Source: Muribaculaceae bacterium
Lineage (GTDB): Bacteria; Bacteroidota; Bacteroidia; Bacteroidales; Muribaculaceae
Assembly: GCA_022509185.1 (NCBI GenBank)
Contig: JAFLTS010000012.1
Location: 1 to 64,000 of the forward strand
Direction of reading: 5' to 3'
DNA: 64,000 nucleotides
In this document: piece by piece, positions 16,997 to 26,682 of the stretch
How the letters are laid out: each line of letters begins with the position of its first letter
Numbering within the stretch: position 1 is the stretch's first letter
The notes under the pieces: model-generated
Database searches by the model: none
What the model saw: the letters and a program-made list of their open reading frames with translations, nothing else
Told to the model about the DNA's origin: nothing
Translations under genes and position numbers: made by a program

Positions 16997-18664
16997 ATGG
17001 ATTTCCCGTTCCCTATTCAGAATTTCATTAAAATCTACGAAAAAAGTTTCGCCGACAACTGGGACTTACCCGCACTTTCCAATTATGGAGGAGAACCCCA
17101 GACATATGGAAGTATGGCTGAAGAGATCGCTAAAATTCATATGCTCTTCAAGTCTATCGGGATTAAACCCGGCGATAAGATAGCTCTATGTGGTAAAGAT
17201 TCTGCCACCTGGGTTAAAATATTTATGGCTACGGTCACTTATGGAGCTATTATTGTTCCAATCCTGGCAGATTTCAATCCCGTAGACATTATTCACATTG
17301 TGAATCATTCAGGTGCCTATCTGCTTTTTGTTTCAGATCATATCTGGGAACATATGGAACCCGAGAAGCTTCTGAATATTAAGGGAGTGATCAGCATCGA
17401 TCGTAAAAAGCCATTGCATGAGCTTCCGGAGATTGAACTCTCAAGGAGTCTAAGGCTATTGAAACGCAGGTTTAATAGAAAGTATCCTGAAGGATTCAGA
17501 AAGGAAGATATTAAATATGCCGATAGAGACAATTCCGAAGTTATTGAGATAAATTATACATCAGGCACTACGGGATTCTCCAAAGGAGTGATGCTCACAG
17601 GAGAAAATCTTTCAGGAAATGTATGTTTCGGTATTTATGCAAAACTGTTTGAGAGAGGCAACCATACCCTTTCTTTCCTTCCATTGGCCCATGCCTATGG
17701 ATGCGCTTTCGATATGCTCACGCCTCTTGCTCAGGGAGTGCACGTATATATTTTAGGGAAAACACCTTCACCACGAGTATTGCTCAAGGCACTTGCAGAT
17801 GTAAAGCCTCACTTGGTGATATGTGTTCCTTTGATTCTTGAAAAAATTTATAAGAACCAAATACTACCCTTGATTTCTAAAGGAACAATGCGATGGACTC
17901 TGGCCGTTCCTTTCCTTGATACATTCATCTATTCTAAGATTCGTAAAAAACTCATAGAAGCTTTCGGAGGAGAATTTGAACAGGTGATCGTAGGTGGTGC
18001 GGCTCTCAACCATGAAGTGGAGGAATTTCTGCATAAGATCAAATTCCCCTTTACTGTAGGTTATGGTATGACAGAATGTGGTCCTCTCATATCCTATTCT
18101 CCTTGGAAAGAGTTTATTGTAGGTTCATGTGGGAAGACTATTCCGGATATGGAATCTAAAGTGCTTTCAGACGATCCTGAAAATATACCGGGTGAGGTGT
18201 GTGTCAGGGGTGTAAACCGAATGAAAGGTTATTATAAGAATAAAGAAGCAACAGATGCTGTGATTGATAAAGATGGCTGGCTTCATACAGGTGATGTTGG
18301 CACTCGTTCCAAAGATGGTGTTTTGTTTCTGCGCGGGAGAAATAAGACAATGATTCTTTCAGCTTCTGGCCAAAATATTTACCCCGAAGAAATAGAAGCC
18401 AAACTGAATAATATGCCTTATGTGGCAGAAAGTCTGGTAGTAGATAGGGATGGTAAACTTGTTGCTCTTGTTTATCCCGACTATGAGGCTGTTGATAAAT
18501 TAGGATATGGCATTGCAGACCTTGATGATATTATGGAAAACGTAAGGAAAGAGCTCAACAAGATTGTGGCCCCTTACGAACAGGTCACCAAGATTATACT
18601 TATGCAACACGAATTTGAGAAGACACCGAAAAAGAGTATAAAACGATATCTATACACTCGTTAA
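16997..18664 (+). CDS. AMP-forming long-chain acyl-CoA ligase
   Basis: This 555-residue member of the acyl-adenylate superfamily shows the phosphate-binding loop YTSGTTGFSKGVML, the adenine motif YGMTECGP, GWLHTGDVG, RGRNKTMILSASGQNIYPEE and the C-terminal lysine region TPKKSIKRYL. These fit fatty acyl-CoA synthetases. It lies 15 bp after the transporter. Its stop shares the sequence TTAA (18661-18664) with the stop of the opposing MBL gene, and no terminator separates them. Confidence 0.9.
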   Translation: MDFPFPIQNFIKIYEKSFADNWDLPALSNYGGEPQTYGSMAEEIAKIHMLFKSIGIKPGDKIALCGKDSATWVKIFMATVTYGAIIVPILADFNPVDIIHIVNHSGAYLLFVSDHIWEHMEPEKLLNIKGVISIDRKKPLHELPEIELSRSLRLLKRRFNRKYPEGFRKEDIKYADRDNSEVIEINYTSGTTGFSKGVMLTGENLSGNVCFGIYAKLFERGNHTLSFLPLAHAYGCAFDMLTPLAQGVHVYILGKTPSPRVLLKALADVKPHLVICVPLILEKIYKNQILPLISKGTMRWTLAVPFLDTFIYSKIRKKLIEAFGGEFEQVIVGGAALNHEVEEFLHKIKFPFTVGYGMTECGPLISYSPWKEFIVGSCGKTIPDMESKVLSDDPENIPGEVCVRGVNRMKGYYKNKEATDAVIDKDGWLHTGDVGTRSKDGVLFLRGRNKTMILSASGQNIYPEEIEAKLNNMPYVAESLVVDRDGKLVALVYPDYEAVDKLGYGIADLDDIMENVRKELNKIVAPYEQVTKIILMQHEFEKTPKKSIKRYLYTR

Positions 18665-19647
18665 GGTCGGAACACAAAAAGCCGTGTAGCCTCATATCGA
18701 GGTAGAGCAGTGAGTTGTACATCAGCTTTCCGGTCTTCAAGAGTTTCCATTCCATTACCTACTATCGCGCCCACTTCTTCAAGTGCGGCGCGAGTTTTTT
18801 CCAAAGCCTTCTCAGGGGTATTATTGTCTTTGGAAAGATGGCAAAGAAAAATATGTCTGAGCCTGGGAGTATATATTTCTTTAAGGAACCTGGCGGTAGA
18901 TTCATTGTCCATATGTCCTACCGATGTCTGGATCCTTGCTTTAAGAAATTCAGGATAGCGTCCCTGCAATAACATTTTCAAATCATAGTTGGATTCTATA
19001 ACCAGATAATCTGCAAGACTCATATAATGCCGAGCACGAGGCATAACCTCACCCATATCTGTGGCTAAAACGAAATTTCTGTTTCCAAATGCCACTGAAA
19101 ATCCCATGTTGTCTGTGCCGTCATGGGGCACCTCAAATGCAGTAATTTCCAGATCTCCTGCTTTGAAAGGTATTTCCTTGAATATGGCTATATGGTAATC
19201 CTTTATGCGTTTAGAAATATCATGTCTTCTCAAAATGGCATTTAGCACTCTATTGGTGCAATAAACCCGCATATGTCGATGGTTTCTCACGAGATTATAA
19301 GCATACCTTACATGATCCGAGTGATCATGAGTGAGTAGCACGCCGTAGATTTTTTTTATATCGATACCGTTAGCCCGAATTTTTGCCTCTATATCATCCG
19401 ACCTGATTCCGGCATCGATTATCACTCCACCGTTGCTGGAACCTATATAACAGCTGTTACCGCTTGAACCGGACCCAAATGAAATGTAATACAATAAATT
19501 ATCAGATATCCCCGTGGGTTTGGCAGGTTGAGGTATAGTCATAAGATTATCATAGACACTTCGCCGTCCGGGCTCCGGGAAGCTATCCTCCCATTCCTCA
19601 AAAGGCAACCTGCCTAATCCTTCAAATGATATTCTCTTTCTGCCCAT
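18661..19647 (-). CDS. YycJ/WalJ-like MBL-fold hydrolase with N-terminal extension
   Basis: This 328-residue protein carries LLTHDHSDH (HxHxDH), SNYDLKMLL and LCHLSKDNNTPEKA, which place it in the YycJ-type MBL exonuclease-like family. About 50 residues precede the MBL core (starts LLYYISFGSGSSGNSCYIG), rich in charged residues and not part of the catalytic fold. It is downstream of the RsmI-like gene by 13 bp. YycJ relatives are linked to DNA repair and cell-wall control in Firmicutes; the role here is open. Confidence 0.85.
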   Translation of the reverse strand: MGRKRISFEGLGRLPFEEWEDSFPEPGRRSVYDNLMTIPQPAKPTGISDNLLYYISFGSGSSGNSCYIGSSNGGVIIDAGIRSDDIEAKIRANGIDIKKIYGVLLTHDHSDHVRYAYNLVRNHRHMRVYCTNRVLNAILRRHDISKRIKDYHIAIFKEIPFKAGDLEITAFEVPHDGTDNMGFSVAFGNRNFVLATDMGEVMPRARHYMSLADYLVIESNYDLKMLLQGRYPEFLKARIQTSVGHMDNESTARFLKEIYTPRLRHIFLCHLSKDNNTPEKALEKTRAALEEVGAIVGNGMETLEDRKADVQLTALPRYEATRLFVFRP

Positions 19648-19660
19648 TTAAAGTTTCCTG

Positions 19661-20386
19661 TTATTTTAAATCTTTGCTATGAAATAAAAAAATAGTCGGA
19701 TATTTCCCCGGTAAGAAACCTGTTCTTTTCCAATCTTTCACTGTGCGGGTCACAATATTCTCCCTCTCAGGTGATGTTACTTCAGAAGCCACACATAGTT
19801 TTGTTGAATCGCTTAAAACTCCCAACAGACTTTCCATCATCTTGGCATTACGATAAGGGGTTTCAATAAATATTTGAGTCATGTTGTGTCTTCGGCTTTG
19901 AATCTCCAGATCCTTTATAGTTTTTTCCCTCTCCTTATTTTCCACCGGTAAATAGCCATGGAAACAGAAGCACTGGCCATTTAATCCTGAAGCCATCAAA
20001 GATAAAAGAATACTTGAAGGACCCACAAGTGGCACTACTCTCAGACCTGCTCTTTGTGCCAAAGCCACTACCTGTGCTCCCGGATCTGCAATACCCGGAC
20101 ATCCGGCTTCACTCATCACCCCCATAGACTCCCCTTTTCTTAACGGTTCTAAAAACAAATTTATTTCAATTTCAGGAGTATGATTATTGAGTTCATAAAA
20201 GGTAATATCTGAAATATTTATGGATGAATCCATACGTTTTAATATCCTTCTGGCTGTTCGGATATTTTCCACTATAAAATACTTCAGTTCGCTTACTATT
20301 GCAAAATTTTCTTTTGGGATAACATAATCCAGACTGCCTTCACTTACAGGCACAGGGATCATATAAAGTGCCGTTTTTGCCTCCAT
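19661..20386 (-). CDS. RsmI-like SAM-dependent methyltransferase
   Basis: This 241-residue tetrapyrrole-methylase-fold protein has MSEAGCPGIADPGAQVV, the classical RsmI SAM motif, then LVGPSSILLSLMASGLNGQ and IFIETPYRN. RsmI 2'-O-methylates C1402 of 16S rRNA. Bacteroidota often carry a second, diverged copy of about this length annotated only as a SAM methyltransferase, so the rRNA target is plausible but not certain. The start codon is nearly at the predicted transcription start. Confidence 0.85.
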   Translation of the reverse strand: MEAKTALYMIPVPVSEGSLDYVIPKENFAIVSELKYFIVENIRTARRILKRMDSSINISDITFYELNNHTPEIEINLFLEPLRKGESMGVMSEAGCPGIADPGAQVVALAQRAGLRVVPLVGPSSILLSLMASGLNGQCFCFHGYLPVENKEREKTIKDLEIQSRRHNMTQIFIETPYRNAKMMESLLGVLSDSTKLCVASEVTSPERENIVTRTVKDWKRTGFLPGKYPTIFLFHSKDLK

Positions 20387-20390
20387 AAAG

Positions 20391-20398
20391 CAAATTTA
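20391..20398 (-). promoter_or_regulatory. -7 box (TAAATTTG) almost abutting the RsmI-like start codon
   Basis: On the minus strand a perfect TAnnTTTG ends 5 bp before the ATG (20386). Transcription about 7 bp beyond the box would begin at or next to the start codon, suggesting a leaderless or near-leaderless mRNA. Confidence 0.4.
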
Positions 20399-20452
20399 CA
20401 AAAAAAACGTCAGCAGAAACTCTTTTCATTTTCAAGTATCACGGAATAAAGA

Positions 20453-20460
20453 TTAAATTT
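20453..20460 (+). promoter_or_regulatory. -7 box (TAAATTTG) for the 20496 lipoprotein gene
   Basis: A perfect TAnnTTTG match placing the start near 20467, with a leader of about 29 nt. It is divergent from the RsmI-like gene promoter at 20391-20398. Confidence 0.5.
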
Positions 20461-20495
20461 GCATCCTGAAAGATGTTTTATTTTTTATTAACCTT

Positions 20496-21467
20496 ATGAC
20501 AAGCAAAGTCCTATTTTTAAAGAGTTTTTTACTAATTAGTCTTATTTTCAACTTCACAGCCTGCAACAATACAAGGCAGGTGACGCCTTATGAATTAGAC
20601 ACCGACGAAGTGTATAAAGCTTTGGCCCCTAACGAAGAGGATTCTCCCAATGGATTGACTTTCGGAAAGGGTAATATACCTGGAACCATTTTCGATTATG
20701 AAATTAACACAGACAGCACTGATGTGTATGTCTTTTTTGAGAAATTCACCATTCTTGATATCAATCCAAAAATAAACCGGGACATTTTTGAATTTGCTCT
20801 TCAGCAATTGAAAGAATTCGGATTTGTCAATGATTCACTTATTCTTCCTTCAAATAGTTTTCAAAACATTTCTTCCGATTCCTCTGGTTATGATGAATCT
20901 GCAAGACATCTTCTTGATTTTTTTAGAGAAGAATTTCAACATGAATTAGATACGATCTATTCATACAAAAGCCCCTTTAATATTTATTTTCAAATCTACC
21001 CCATTAATATCACAGAAGATTACGTCACCTATCGGGAATCTGCTTACAGTTATACAGGAGGAGCTCATGGAATATCCATATCTTACCTCCGGTCTTATTC
21101 TCTCAAAACGGGGAACCTATTGACTATAAATGATATTATTACACCTTCGGGATTACAGTCTGTTAGAGATGAGGTGGTTGCTCATATGGCATATTCTTAT
21201 CCTATTTTTGAAAACATTTCTACTGTGGATCAATATCTTGATTCTTTGAATATTTGGTTAGATCATACGCAACCCGAAGGAGAGGCCGGTGACATTACTA
21301 TAAAAGATTATCCTCTTCCGAATCCGGCTTTGACCCAAGAAGGTCTTGCATTCGTTTATCAGATGTATGAACTTACTCCGGGTTCTGATGGATGTCCAAT
21401 GGTATTGATTCCATATAAAGATATAAAAGGATGTTTGAACCCTCCATTTGAACCAAGTAGTAAATGA
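20496..21467 (+). CDS. DUF3298/RsiV-like lipoprotein
   Basis: This 323-residue lipoprotein has a signal sequence and lipobox ending at Cys23 (FNFTAC). The C-terminal half contains ESAYSYTGGAHGISISYLRS and LLTINDIITPSG, the signature of the DUF3298 domain also found in RsiV anti-sigma factors. A DUF4163-like part precedes it. No anti-sigma segment or membrane helix for RsiV function is present, so it is probably an envelope protein of unknown role. It lies 65 bp before parC. Confidence 0.8.
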   Translation: MTSKVLFLKSFLLISLIFNFTACNNTRQVTPYELDTDEVYKALAPNEEDSPNGLTFGKGNIPGTIFDYEINTDSTDVYVFFEKFTILDINPKINRDIFEFALQQLKEFGFVNDSLILPSNSFQNISSDSSGYDESARHLLDFFREEFQHELDTIYSYKSPFNIYFQIYPINITEDYVTYRESAYSYTGGAHGISISYLRSYSLKTGNLLTINDIITPSGLQSVRDEVVAHMAYSYPIFENISTVDQYLDSLNIWLDHTQPEGEAGDITIKDYPLPNPALTQEGLAFVYQMYELTPGSDGCPMVLIPYKDIKGCLNPPFEPSSK

Positions 21468-21532
21468 GGTCTAATTAACTTAATATCATCTTAATTTTCT
21501 TAACTTTACAAATCTAATAAAGTGAAACACGC

Positions 21533-24226
21533 ATGACAGAGGATATCGACAATAAGCCCATCGGATATGATCCTGATCAAAAAGGAAAGAAGACAGCTTT
21601 AACAGGAATGTTTCGAGACTGGTATCTTGAATATGCCAGTTATGTGATATTGGAAAGAGCTGTGCCTCATATTGAGGATGGTCTTAAACCGGTGCAACGC
21701 CGTATCCTTCATTCTATGCAAACTCTTGACGATGGCAGGTTTAATAAGGTAGCCAATATAGTAGGCAACACTATGCAGTATCATCCCCATGGAGATGCTT
21801 CCATAGGAGATGCTCTTGTGCAATTGGGGCAAAAAGACCTCTTAATAGATACCCAGGGGAATTGGGGTAATATTCTTACCGGAGATTCTGCAGCTGCTCC
21901 TCGTTACATTGAAGCACGATTATCTGAATTTGCTTTAGAATCTGTCTTCAATCCTAAAATTACTGATTGGACTCTGTCTTACGATGGTAGAAAAAGAGAG
22001 CCCGTTACTTTACCAGTTAAATTTCCACTCTTACTTTCCCAAGGGGTGGAAGGTATTGCTGTGGGACTTTCATCTAAAATTCTTCCACATAATTTCAATG
22101 AAATAGCAGATGCGGCAATTTCATATCTTAATGGCGAAGATTTCACATTGCTACCGGATTTTCAGACGGGTGGACTAATGGATGCTTCCCGATATAACGA
22201 TGGGGCAAGAGGTGGCAATATCAAAGTGAGAGCCAAGATTGAAAAATTAGACAGCAAAACATTGGCTATTACTGAAATACCTTATGGGAAGACCACAACC
22301 ACTCTGATTACCTCTATTCTGGGAGCAATGGAAAAAGGGAAAATAAAAATCAGAAAAGTCGATGACAATACTTCTGCTTCTGCCCAGATTCTTGTACACC
22401 TTCTCCCGGGCACCTCATCGGATAAAGCTATCGATGCCCTTTATGCTTTTACGGATTGCGAGGTTAGCATCTCCCCTATCTGTTGTGTCATCGTAGATAG
22501 AAAGCCACAGTTCCTTACGGTGAGTCAATTACTGAAATATTCTGTTGATCGTACCAAAGATCTTTTAAATAAAGAACTTGAAATTAAACTTGAGGAAACT
22601 AAAGAATCTCAGTTAAATCTTTCCTTAGAAAAGATCTTCATCACAGAACGCATGTATAAAGATACCGAGGTAGAGGAGGCTGAATCCATGGATATGGCTT
22701 TAGATCATCTTGATCTTAGGTTTCAACCTTACAAATCCTCTTTTTACAGAGAAATTACTCGCGATGATCTTCTCAAACTATGGGAAATAAAGATGGGTCG
22801 TATTCTCAAGTTTAATGCTGATAAAGCTGATAAAAAAATTGCAGAACTACAAAAAGAAATTGAAGAGATTGAATTTAATATATCACATATTATAGACTAC
22901 ACAATCAATTGGTTTGACTATCTAAAAAATAAATACGGAGAAAATTTCCCGAGACATACTGTTATACGCGGATTCGATTCAATTCAGGCGGCAAAAGTGG
23001 CTGAAGCCAATAAAAGACTTTATTATGACAAATCAGGAGGATTCATCGGGACTGGACTCAAGGATAGTGAGTTTCTTTTCTCTTGCTCCGACATAGACGA
23101 TATCCTTATCATTTATAAAGACGGCACTTATAAAATCGTAAAGGTGCAGGATAAACTTTATGTAGGGAAAAAAATAATTCATATTTCACTCTTCAAGAAG
23201 GGAGATAAACGCACAATTTTCAATGTAATCTATAGGCATGGAAAGCCGGGGACCAAAGATGAGGAGGGAAAACCACTGGGATATTCTTATAAGAAAAGAT
23301 TTTTCATTACAGGCCTTACACGTGATAAGGAATATAATCTGACTAAAGGCGCCCCGGATTCCCGGGTTGAATGGCTAACATGCAATCCCAATGGAGAAGC
23401 AGAGATAGTAAAGGTAGATCTCAGAGACGAACCAAACGAGTCAGGCCGAAGACCAAGGGCTAAGGAAGTTATTGTGGATTTCTCTGAGCTGGATATTAAG
23501 GGGAAGGATTCTTTGGGCAACTTAGTCACCAAATATCCTGTGTCTAATGTGCGCCTGGTTGAAAAAGGCACCAGCACTTTGGGAGGAAGGGAAGTCTGGT
23601 TTGACAGAGATGTCTTAAGAATTAACTATGACGGACGTGGCGATAAACTTGGAGTTTTCCAAGGTGATGACTTGGTTCTGGTAATAACTAAAACCGGAGA
23701 ATACTACACAACTTCCTTCTCTGATTCCAACCATTATGACGACAATATTCTGATAATTGAAAAATTTGATCCACATAAGGTATGGACCTTGGCTCTTTAT
23801 GATGCATCTTTGCGTTATCCCTATCTGAAAAGATTTACTTTTGAGCCTTCCATTAAGCCACAACGATTTGTGGGGAATGAGCCGGAGTCTAAGATTTTAC
23901 TGCTCACATCAACTACTTATCCTCGCTTAGAAGTTAAATTCGGAGGTGCTGATGCTGTCAGACCTCCGGTGGAAATAGATGCAGAAGAATTTATCGGAGT
24001 AAAGGGATTCAAAGCCAAAGGTAAACGCATTTCCAACTATTCCATAGATTATATCCGAGAGTTGGAACCTTTAAGATTTCCTGAAGAACCTATGGAAATT
24101 TCCTCAGATATAGAAACTTTAGAAACTGAGGAAACTATGCCACAAAGAAAAATAGTGCAAGGTGACTTGTTTGATTTTAATGATGAAGAAGAAAACCAAG
24201 AAGAAAGCGACAGCAATACCGTTTAA
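21533..24226 (+). CDS. parC: DNA topoisomerase IV subunit A
   Basis: This 897-residue protein has the breakage-reunion domain with the catalytic Tyr125 in AAPRYIEARL. The DNA-gate helix reads YHPHGDASIGDAL (Ala89 aligns with the quinolone-contact serine of E. coli GyrA). A coiled-coil arm (about 385-480) and a C-terminal DNA-wrapping region of degenerate blades end in an acidic tail. The subunit partner ParE is encoded at 35768-37768, not in the same operon. A TAACTTTA at 21501-21508 is a near match to a -7 box. Confidence 0.95.
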   Translation: MTEDIDNKPIGYDPDQKGKKTALTGMFRDWYLEYASYVILERAVPHIEDGLKPVQRRILHSMQTLDDGRFNKVANIVGNTMQYHPHGDASIGDALVQLGQKDLLIDTQGNWGNILTGDSAAAPRYIEARLSEFALESVFNPKITDWTLSYDGRKREPVTLPVKFPLLLSQGVEGIAVGLSSKILPHNFNEIADAAISYLNGEDFTLLPDFQTGGLMDASRYNDGARGGNIKVRAKIEKLDSKTLAITEIPYGKTTTTLITSILGAMEKGKIKIRKVDDNTSASAQILVHLLPGTSSDKAIDALYAFTDCEVSISPICCVIVDRKPQFLTVSQLLKYSVDRTKDLLNKELEIKLEETKESQLNLSLEKIFITERMYKDTEVEEAESMDMALDHLDLRFQPYKSSFYREITRDDLLKLWEIKMGRILKFNADKADKKIAELQKEIEEIEFNISHIIDYTINWFDYLKNKYGENFPRHTVIRGFDSIQAAKVAEANKRLYYDKSGGFIGTGLKDSEFLFSCSDIDDILIIYKDGTYKIVKVQDKLYVGKKIIHISLFKKGDKRTIFNVIYRHGKPGTKDEEGKPLGYSYKKRFFITGLTRDKEYNLTKGAPDSRVEWLTCNPNGEAEIVKVDLRDEPNESGRRPRAKEVIVDFSELDIKGKDSLGNLVTKYPVSNVRLVEKGTSTLGGREVWFDRDVLRINYDGRGDKLGVFQGDDLVLVITKTGEYYTTSFSDSNHYDDNILIIEKFDPHKVWTLALYDASLRYPYLKRFTFEPSIKPQRFVGNEPESKILLLTSTTYPRLEVKFGGADAVRPPVEIDAEEFIGVKGFKAKGKRISNYSIDYIRELEPLRFPEEPMEISSDIETLETEETMPQRKIVQGDLFDFNDEEENQEESDSNTV

Positions 24227-25064
24227 AGGTTTTCTGCAGGTCTTTTTTTTAATGACTAGTCTCGCAGGATTTTCTCAGGAAATTCTTGAGCCCTCTTCAC
24301 GCCCTGTGACAGGATATTATAATTTGGGAATAGGTAGAACTTCCGTTAAAGCCACCTACCTCTCGCCGTTGACCTATACAGGTCCGGAAATTTCCTTAAC
24401 AGGAAGCTGGAGTAAAGCAATGCCCTTTAATCCTGAAAATGCAGTGATGGAATTTGATGCAAATGCAAGTTTCTGTAATCTGTTAAATCCTGCCCAAACT
24501 GCCCGAATGGTGGGACTTTATGCCGGATTTTCCTGGGATATGGCATGGAGAAAAAGACTTCCATTTGATTTCCAAATAACTGCAGGTGGAGGAGCCGATA
24601 TAAAGGGGGGTGCTTATTATCTTCTAAGAAACAGTAATAATCCGGTACAGGCATTGGCAAATATTTCTTTAACTGTAGTGGGATCGGCAAGTAAACATTT
24701 CATTCTCGGTAAATTGCCTGTTTTAATTACCGACAGAGTAAAAATTCCTTCTTTGGGTGTGTTTTTTTGCCCTCAATATGGAGAAACTTATTACGAAATT
24801 TATCTGGGTAATCACAAGGGATTGGCTCACACCGGCTGGTGGGGAAATAATTTCTGTATAGATAATCTATTGAGTGTTACTTTAGATTTCGGACGCACAG
24901 CCTTATCTCTTGGTTACCGTTTCGAGGCTTATACTCAATGGGCTAACAATCTTAATACAAAGATTTTCACAAATTCATTTGTAATCGGTGTGGTGCCCGG
25001 TGGTATCGGGTTGAAAAAACCTATAAGGAAAACTCAGGAGCAAGTTATTTATTCCCTTTATTAA
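24180..25064 (+). CDS. DUF3316-like exported protein overlapping parC
   Basis: This protein of about 294 residues starts at ATG 24180 or 24183, overlapping the last 44-47 bp of parC in another frame. An upstream in-frame ATG at 24162 would break the basic-hydrophobic signal pattern. The signal peptide (KKKTKKKA, FKGFLQVFFLMTSLAGFS) is followed by a beta-rich sequence (GYYNLGIGRTSVKATYLSPL, LGYRFEAYTQWANNLN) as in DUF3316 proteins, possibly an outer-membrane barrel. Function unknown. Confidence 0.7.
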   Translation: MMKKKTKKKATAIPFKGFLQVFFLMTSLAGFSQEILEPSSRPVTGYYNLGIGRTSVKATYLSPLTYTGPEISLTGSWSKAMPFNPENAVMEFDANASFCNLLNPAQTARMVGLYAGFSWDMAWRKRLPFDFQITAGGGADIKGGAYYLLRNSNNPVQALANISLTVVGSASKHFILGKLPVLITDRVKIPSLGVFFCPQYGETYYEIYLGNHKGLAHTGWWGNNFCIDNLLSVTLDFGRTALSLGYRFEAYTQWANNLNTKIFTNSFVIGVVPGGIGLKKPIRKTQEQVIYSLY

Positions 25065-25072
25065 AACTCCAG

Positions 25073-26128
25073 ATGCTAAAAAAATTTTATATAATTCTTT
25101 TATCAGTTTTGAGCCTTTTTTTCTCAGGATGTCATGAAGATCCGGAGTATAAAAACACTTTGATGGGTAATTATGATGCTTTAGCTGATATTATAGACAC
25201 ACATTATTGTTTTTTTGCTGATAAAGATATCAACTGGAAGGAGAAAGTAGAGAAATACCGCCAGGAAATAACTGAGGAAACCTCTGTTTTGGATTTATTC
25301 TTCATATGTTCCCAGCTTTTGGATGAGCTCAAAGACGGACATGTAAATCTGTCATCCCGGTTTTCAACAAGTTATTACCGTAACTGGTGGTCAGACTATC
25401 CTCAGGATTTCAATCAGCGCACTTTAGAAGAATATTATCTTGACTTTAATTGGCTTTCCACTAATGGTATTATGTATAAGCAATTGCCGGGTGAAATCGC
25501 CTATATGTATTATCCATCTTTTTCCTATACAATTTCCGATAGTTCTTTAGATTATATTTTGGCTATTATGGCTAATAGCAGAGGACTAATAATAGATATC
25601 AGGGATAACGGAGGAGGTGAACTCACAAATATCAACACCTTGGTGGGCAGATTTATAGAAGAAAAAATCATCGGAGGATATATAATGCATAAAACGGGCC
25701 CTGCCCACGACGATTTCTCGGAACCTTATCCTATGGAATATAAACCTGCCGCTGAAGGCCGTGTAAAATGGAATGGTGATGTTGTGGTCCTCACAAATCG
25801 TTCTTGTTTTTCCGCTGCTAATAATTTTGTAGCAGTTATGAAAAGCCTTCCTAAAGTAAGGATAGTAGGTGCAAAGACGGGGGGCGGCGGAGGTTTGCCA
25901 TTCACTTCAGAAATACCTGTAGGATGGAGTGTAAGGTTTTCTGCTTGTCCTATTCTTGATTCTGAAGGACATATTATAGAGAACGGAATAGACCCCAGTC
26001 CCGGATGTGAAGTCCATTCCACTGAAGAGGAACTTGCTAAAGGAAAAGATGCAATTCTCGATTTTGCCATTGATCTTCTTAAAGACAATCCCTTACCTTT
26101 TCCGGAAGATAGACCGGAGGATGAATAA
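25073..26128 (+). CDS. S41-family peptidase lipoprotein
   Basis: This 351-residue protein has a lipobox at Cys20 (LFFSGC) and an S41 (tail-specific protease) core: GLIIDIRDNGGGEL, then VVLTNRSCFSAANNF with the nucleophilic Ser, and VGAKTGGGGGLP with the general-base Lys. No PDZ domain is evident, unlike CtpA. It follows the DUF3316 gene by 8 bp and is followed by a strong terminator. Surface-tethered S41 proteins of this type are common in Bacteroidales; substrates are unknown. Confidence 0.88.
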   Translation: MLKKFYIILLSVLSLFFSGCHEDPEYKNTLMGNYDALADIIDTHYCFFADKDINWKEKVEKYRQEITEETSVLDLFFICSQLLDELKDGHVNLSSRFSTSYYRNWWSDYPQDFNQRTLEEYYLDFNWLSTNGIMYKQLPGEIAYMYYPSFSYTISDSSLDYILAIMANSRGLIIDIRDNGGGELTNINTLVGRFIEEKIIGGYIMHKTGPAHDDFSEPYPMEYKPAAEGRVKWNGDVVVLTNRSCFSAANNFVAVMKSLPKVRIVGAKTGGGGGLPFTSEIPVGWSVRFSACPILDSEGHIIENGIDPSPGCEVHSTEEELAKGKDAILDFAIDLLKDNPLPFPEDRPEDE

Positions 26129-26133
26129 TAAGA

Positions 26134-26164
26134 CTTCCCTTGCAATCAGAAATTGCAAGGGAAG
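26134..26164. terminator. Bidirectional hairpin between convergent genes
   Basis: CTTCCCTTGCAAT (26134-26146) is perfectly complementary to ATTGCAAGGGAAG (26152-26164), a 13 bp stem with a 5 nt loop. It lies directly after the S41 stop and downstream of the opposing 78-residue gene. The T-tract is weak, but stem strength and position fit a terminator or 3'-end stabiliser. Confidence 0.75.
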
Positions 26165-26197
26165 CAAACAATTAAATTCTCTAACGATATCTATAAA

Positions 26198-26434
26198 TTA
26201 TTCCTCAGCATAAGAGAGAATTGTGGGACTTTGGATATCCACTCCATATTCTCTTGCGAATCTAAGTATTGCACGTGCCAGTTTCGGCTTAAGATCTTCA
26301 GGACAATATCTGAAATATGCTTCGGCAGCTCTTACGTGAGCAGCGTCAGGCATCGGGTATTCTCTTCTTTCGGGGAGACCGAAAACGCTATCAGGAAGAT
26401 CTCTTCTTTCTTCAGTATCTAATACGTCGTTCAT
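26198..26434 (-). CDS. Small cytoplasmic protein with a DUF6582-like motif
   Basis: This 78-residue protein contains LPDSVFGLPERREYPMPDAA then HVRAAEAYFRYCPEDLKPKL. The pattern resembles short modules found inside some phage or mobile-element proteins (the DUF6582 type: S-FGLP-R-YP-PDA-HV-A). Here the module makes up nearly the whole protein and stands alone, convergent with the S41 gene. The high density of conserved charged and aromatic residues supports a real gene. Function unknown. Confidence 0.65.
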   Translation of the reverse strand: MNDVLDTEERRDLPDSVFGLPERREYPMPDAAHVRAAEAYFRYCPEDLKPKLARAILRFAREYGVDIQSPTILSYAEE

Positions 26435-26566
26435 AATTTTGTTTTTTAATGGGTTAATCTTAGAATTATATTATCATCTTCTGTAATTAAAACAATTTAA
26501 AAAGAAAATGGATTAAAAAGACTGCCCTTTTTTGAATAAAATTAGAGGTAATAGCCAATTTATCAT

Positions 26567-26574
26567 TAATTTTG
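26567..26574 (+). promoter_or_regulatory. -7 box (TAATTTTG) for the aspS operon, with a structured leader
   Basis: A perfect TAnnTTTG match predicts a start near 26581 and a leader of about 100 nt. Within the leader CATTGG (26594-26599) can pair with CCAATG (26612-26617). No T-box features (specifier loop, UGGN bulge) are seen. Confidence 0.5.
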
Positions 26575-26682
26575 CACATTAATGAGAAGTGTGCATTGGT
26601 GTATGCTAAAGCCAATGGCATAATTCTGCTTGACAATCTCGGATCCAAGTATCCATGATTAACGAATAACGATCACAGAAAT

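Noticed and set aside
26575..26682. T-box riboswitch in the aspS leader
   Set aside because: No UGGN antiterminator bulge or specifier arrangement, and T-boxes are not expected in Bacteroidota; only small hairpins seen.
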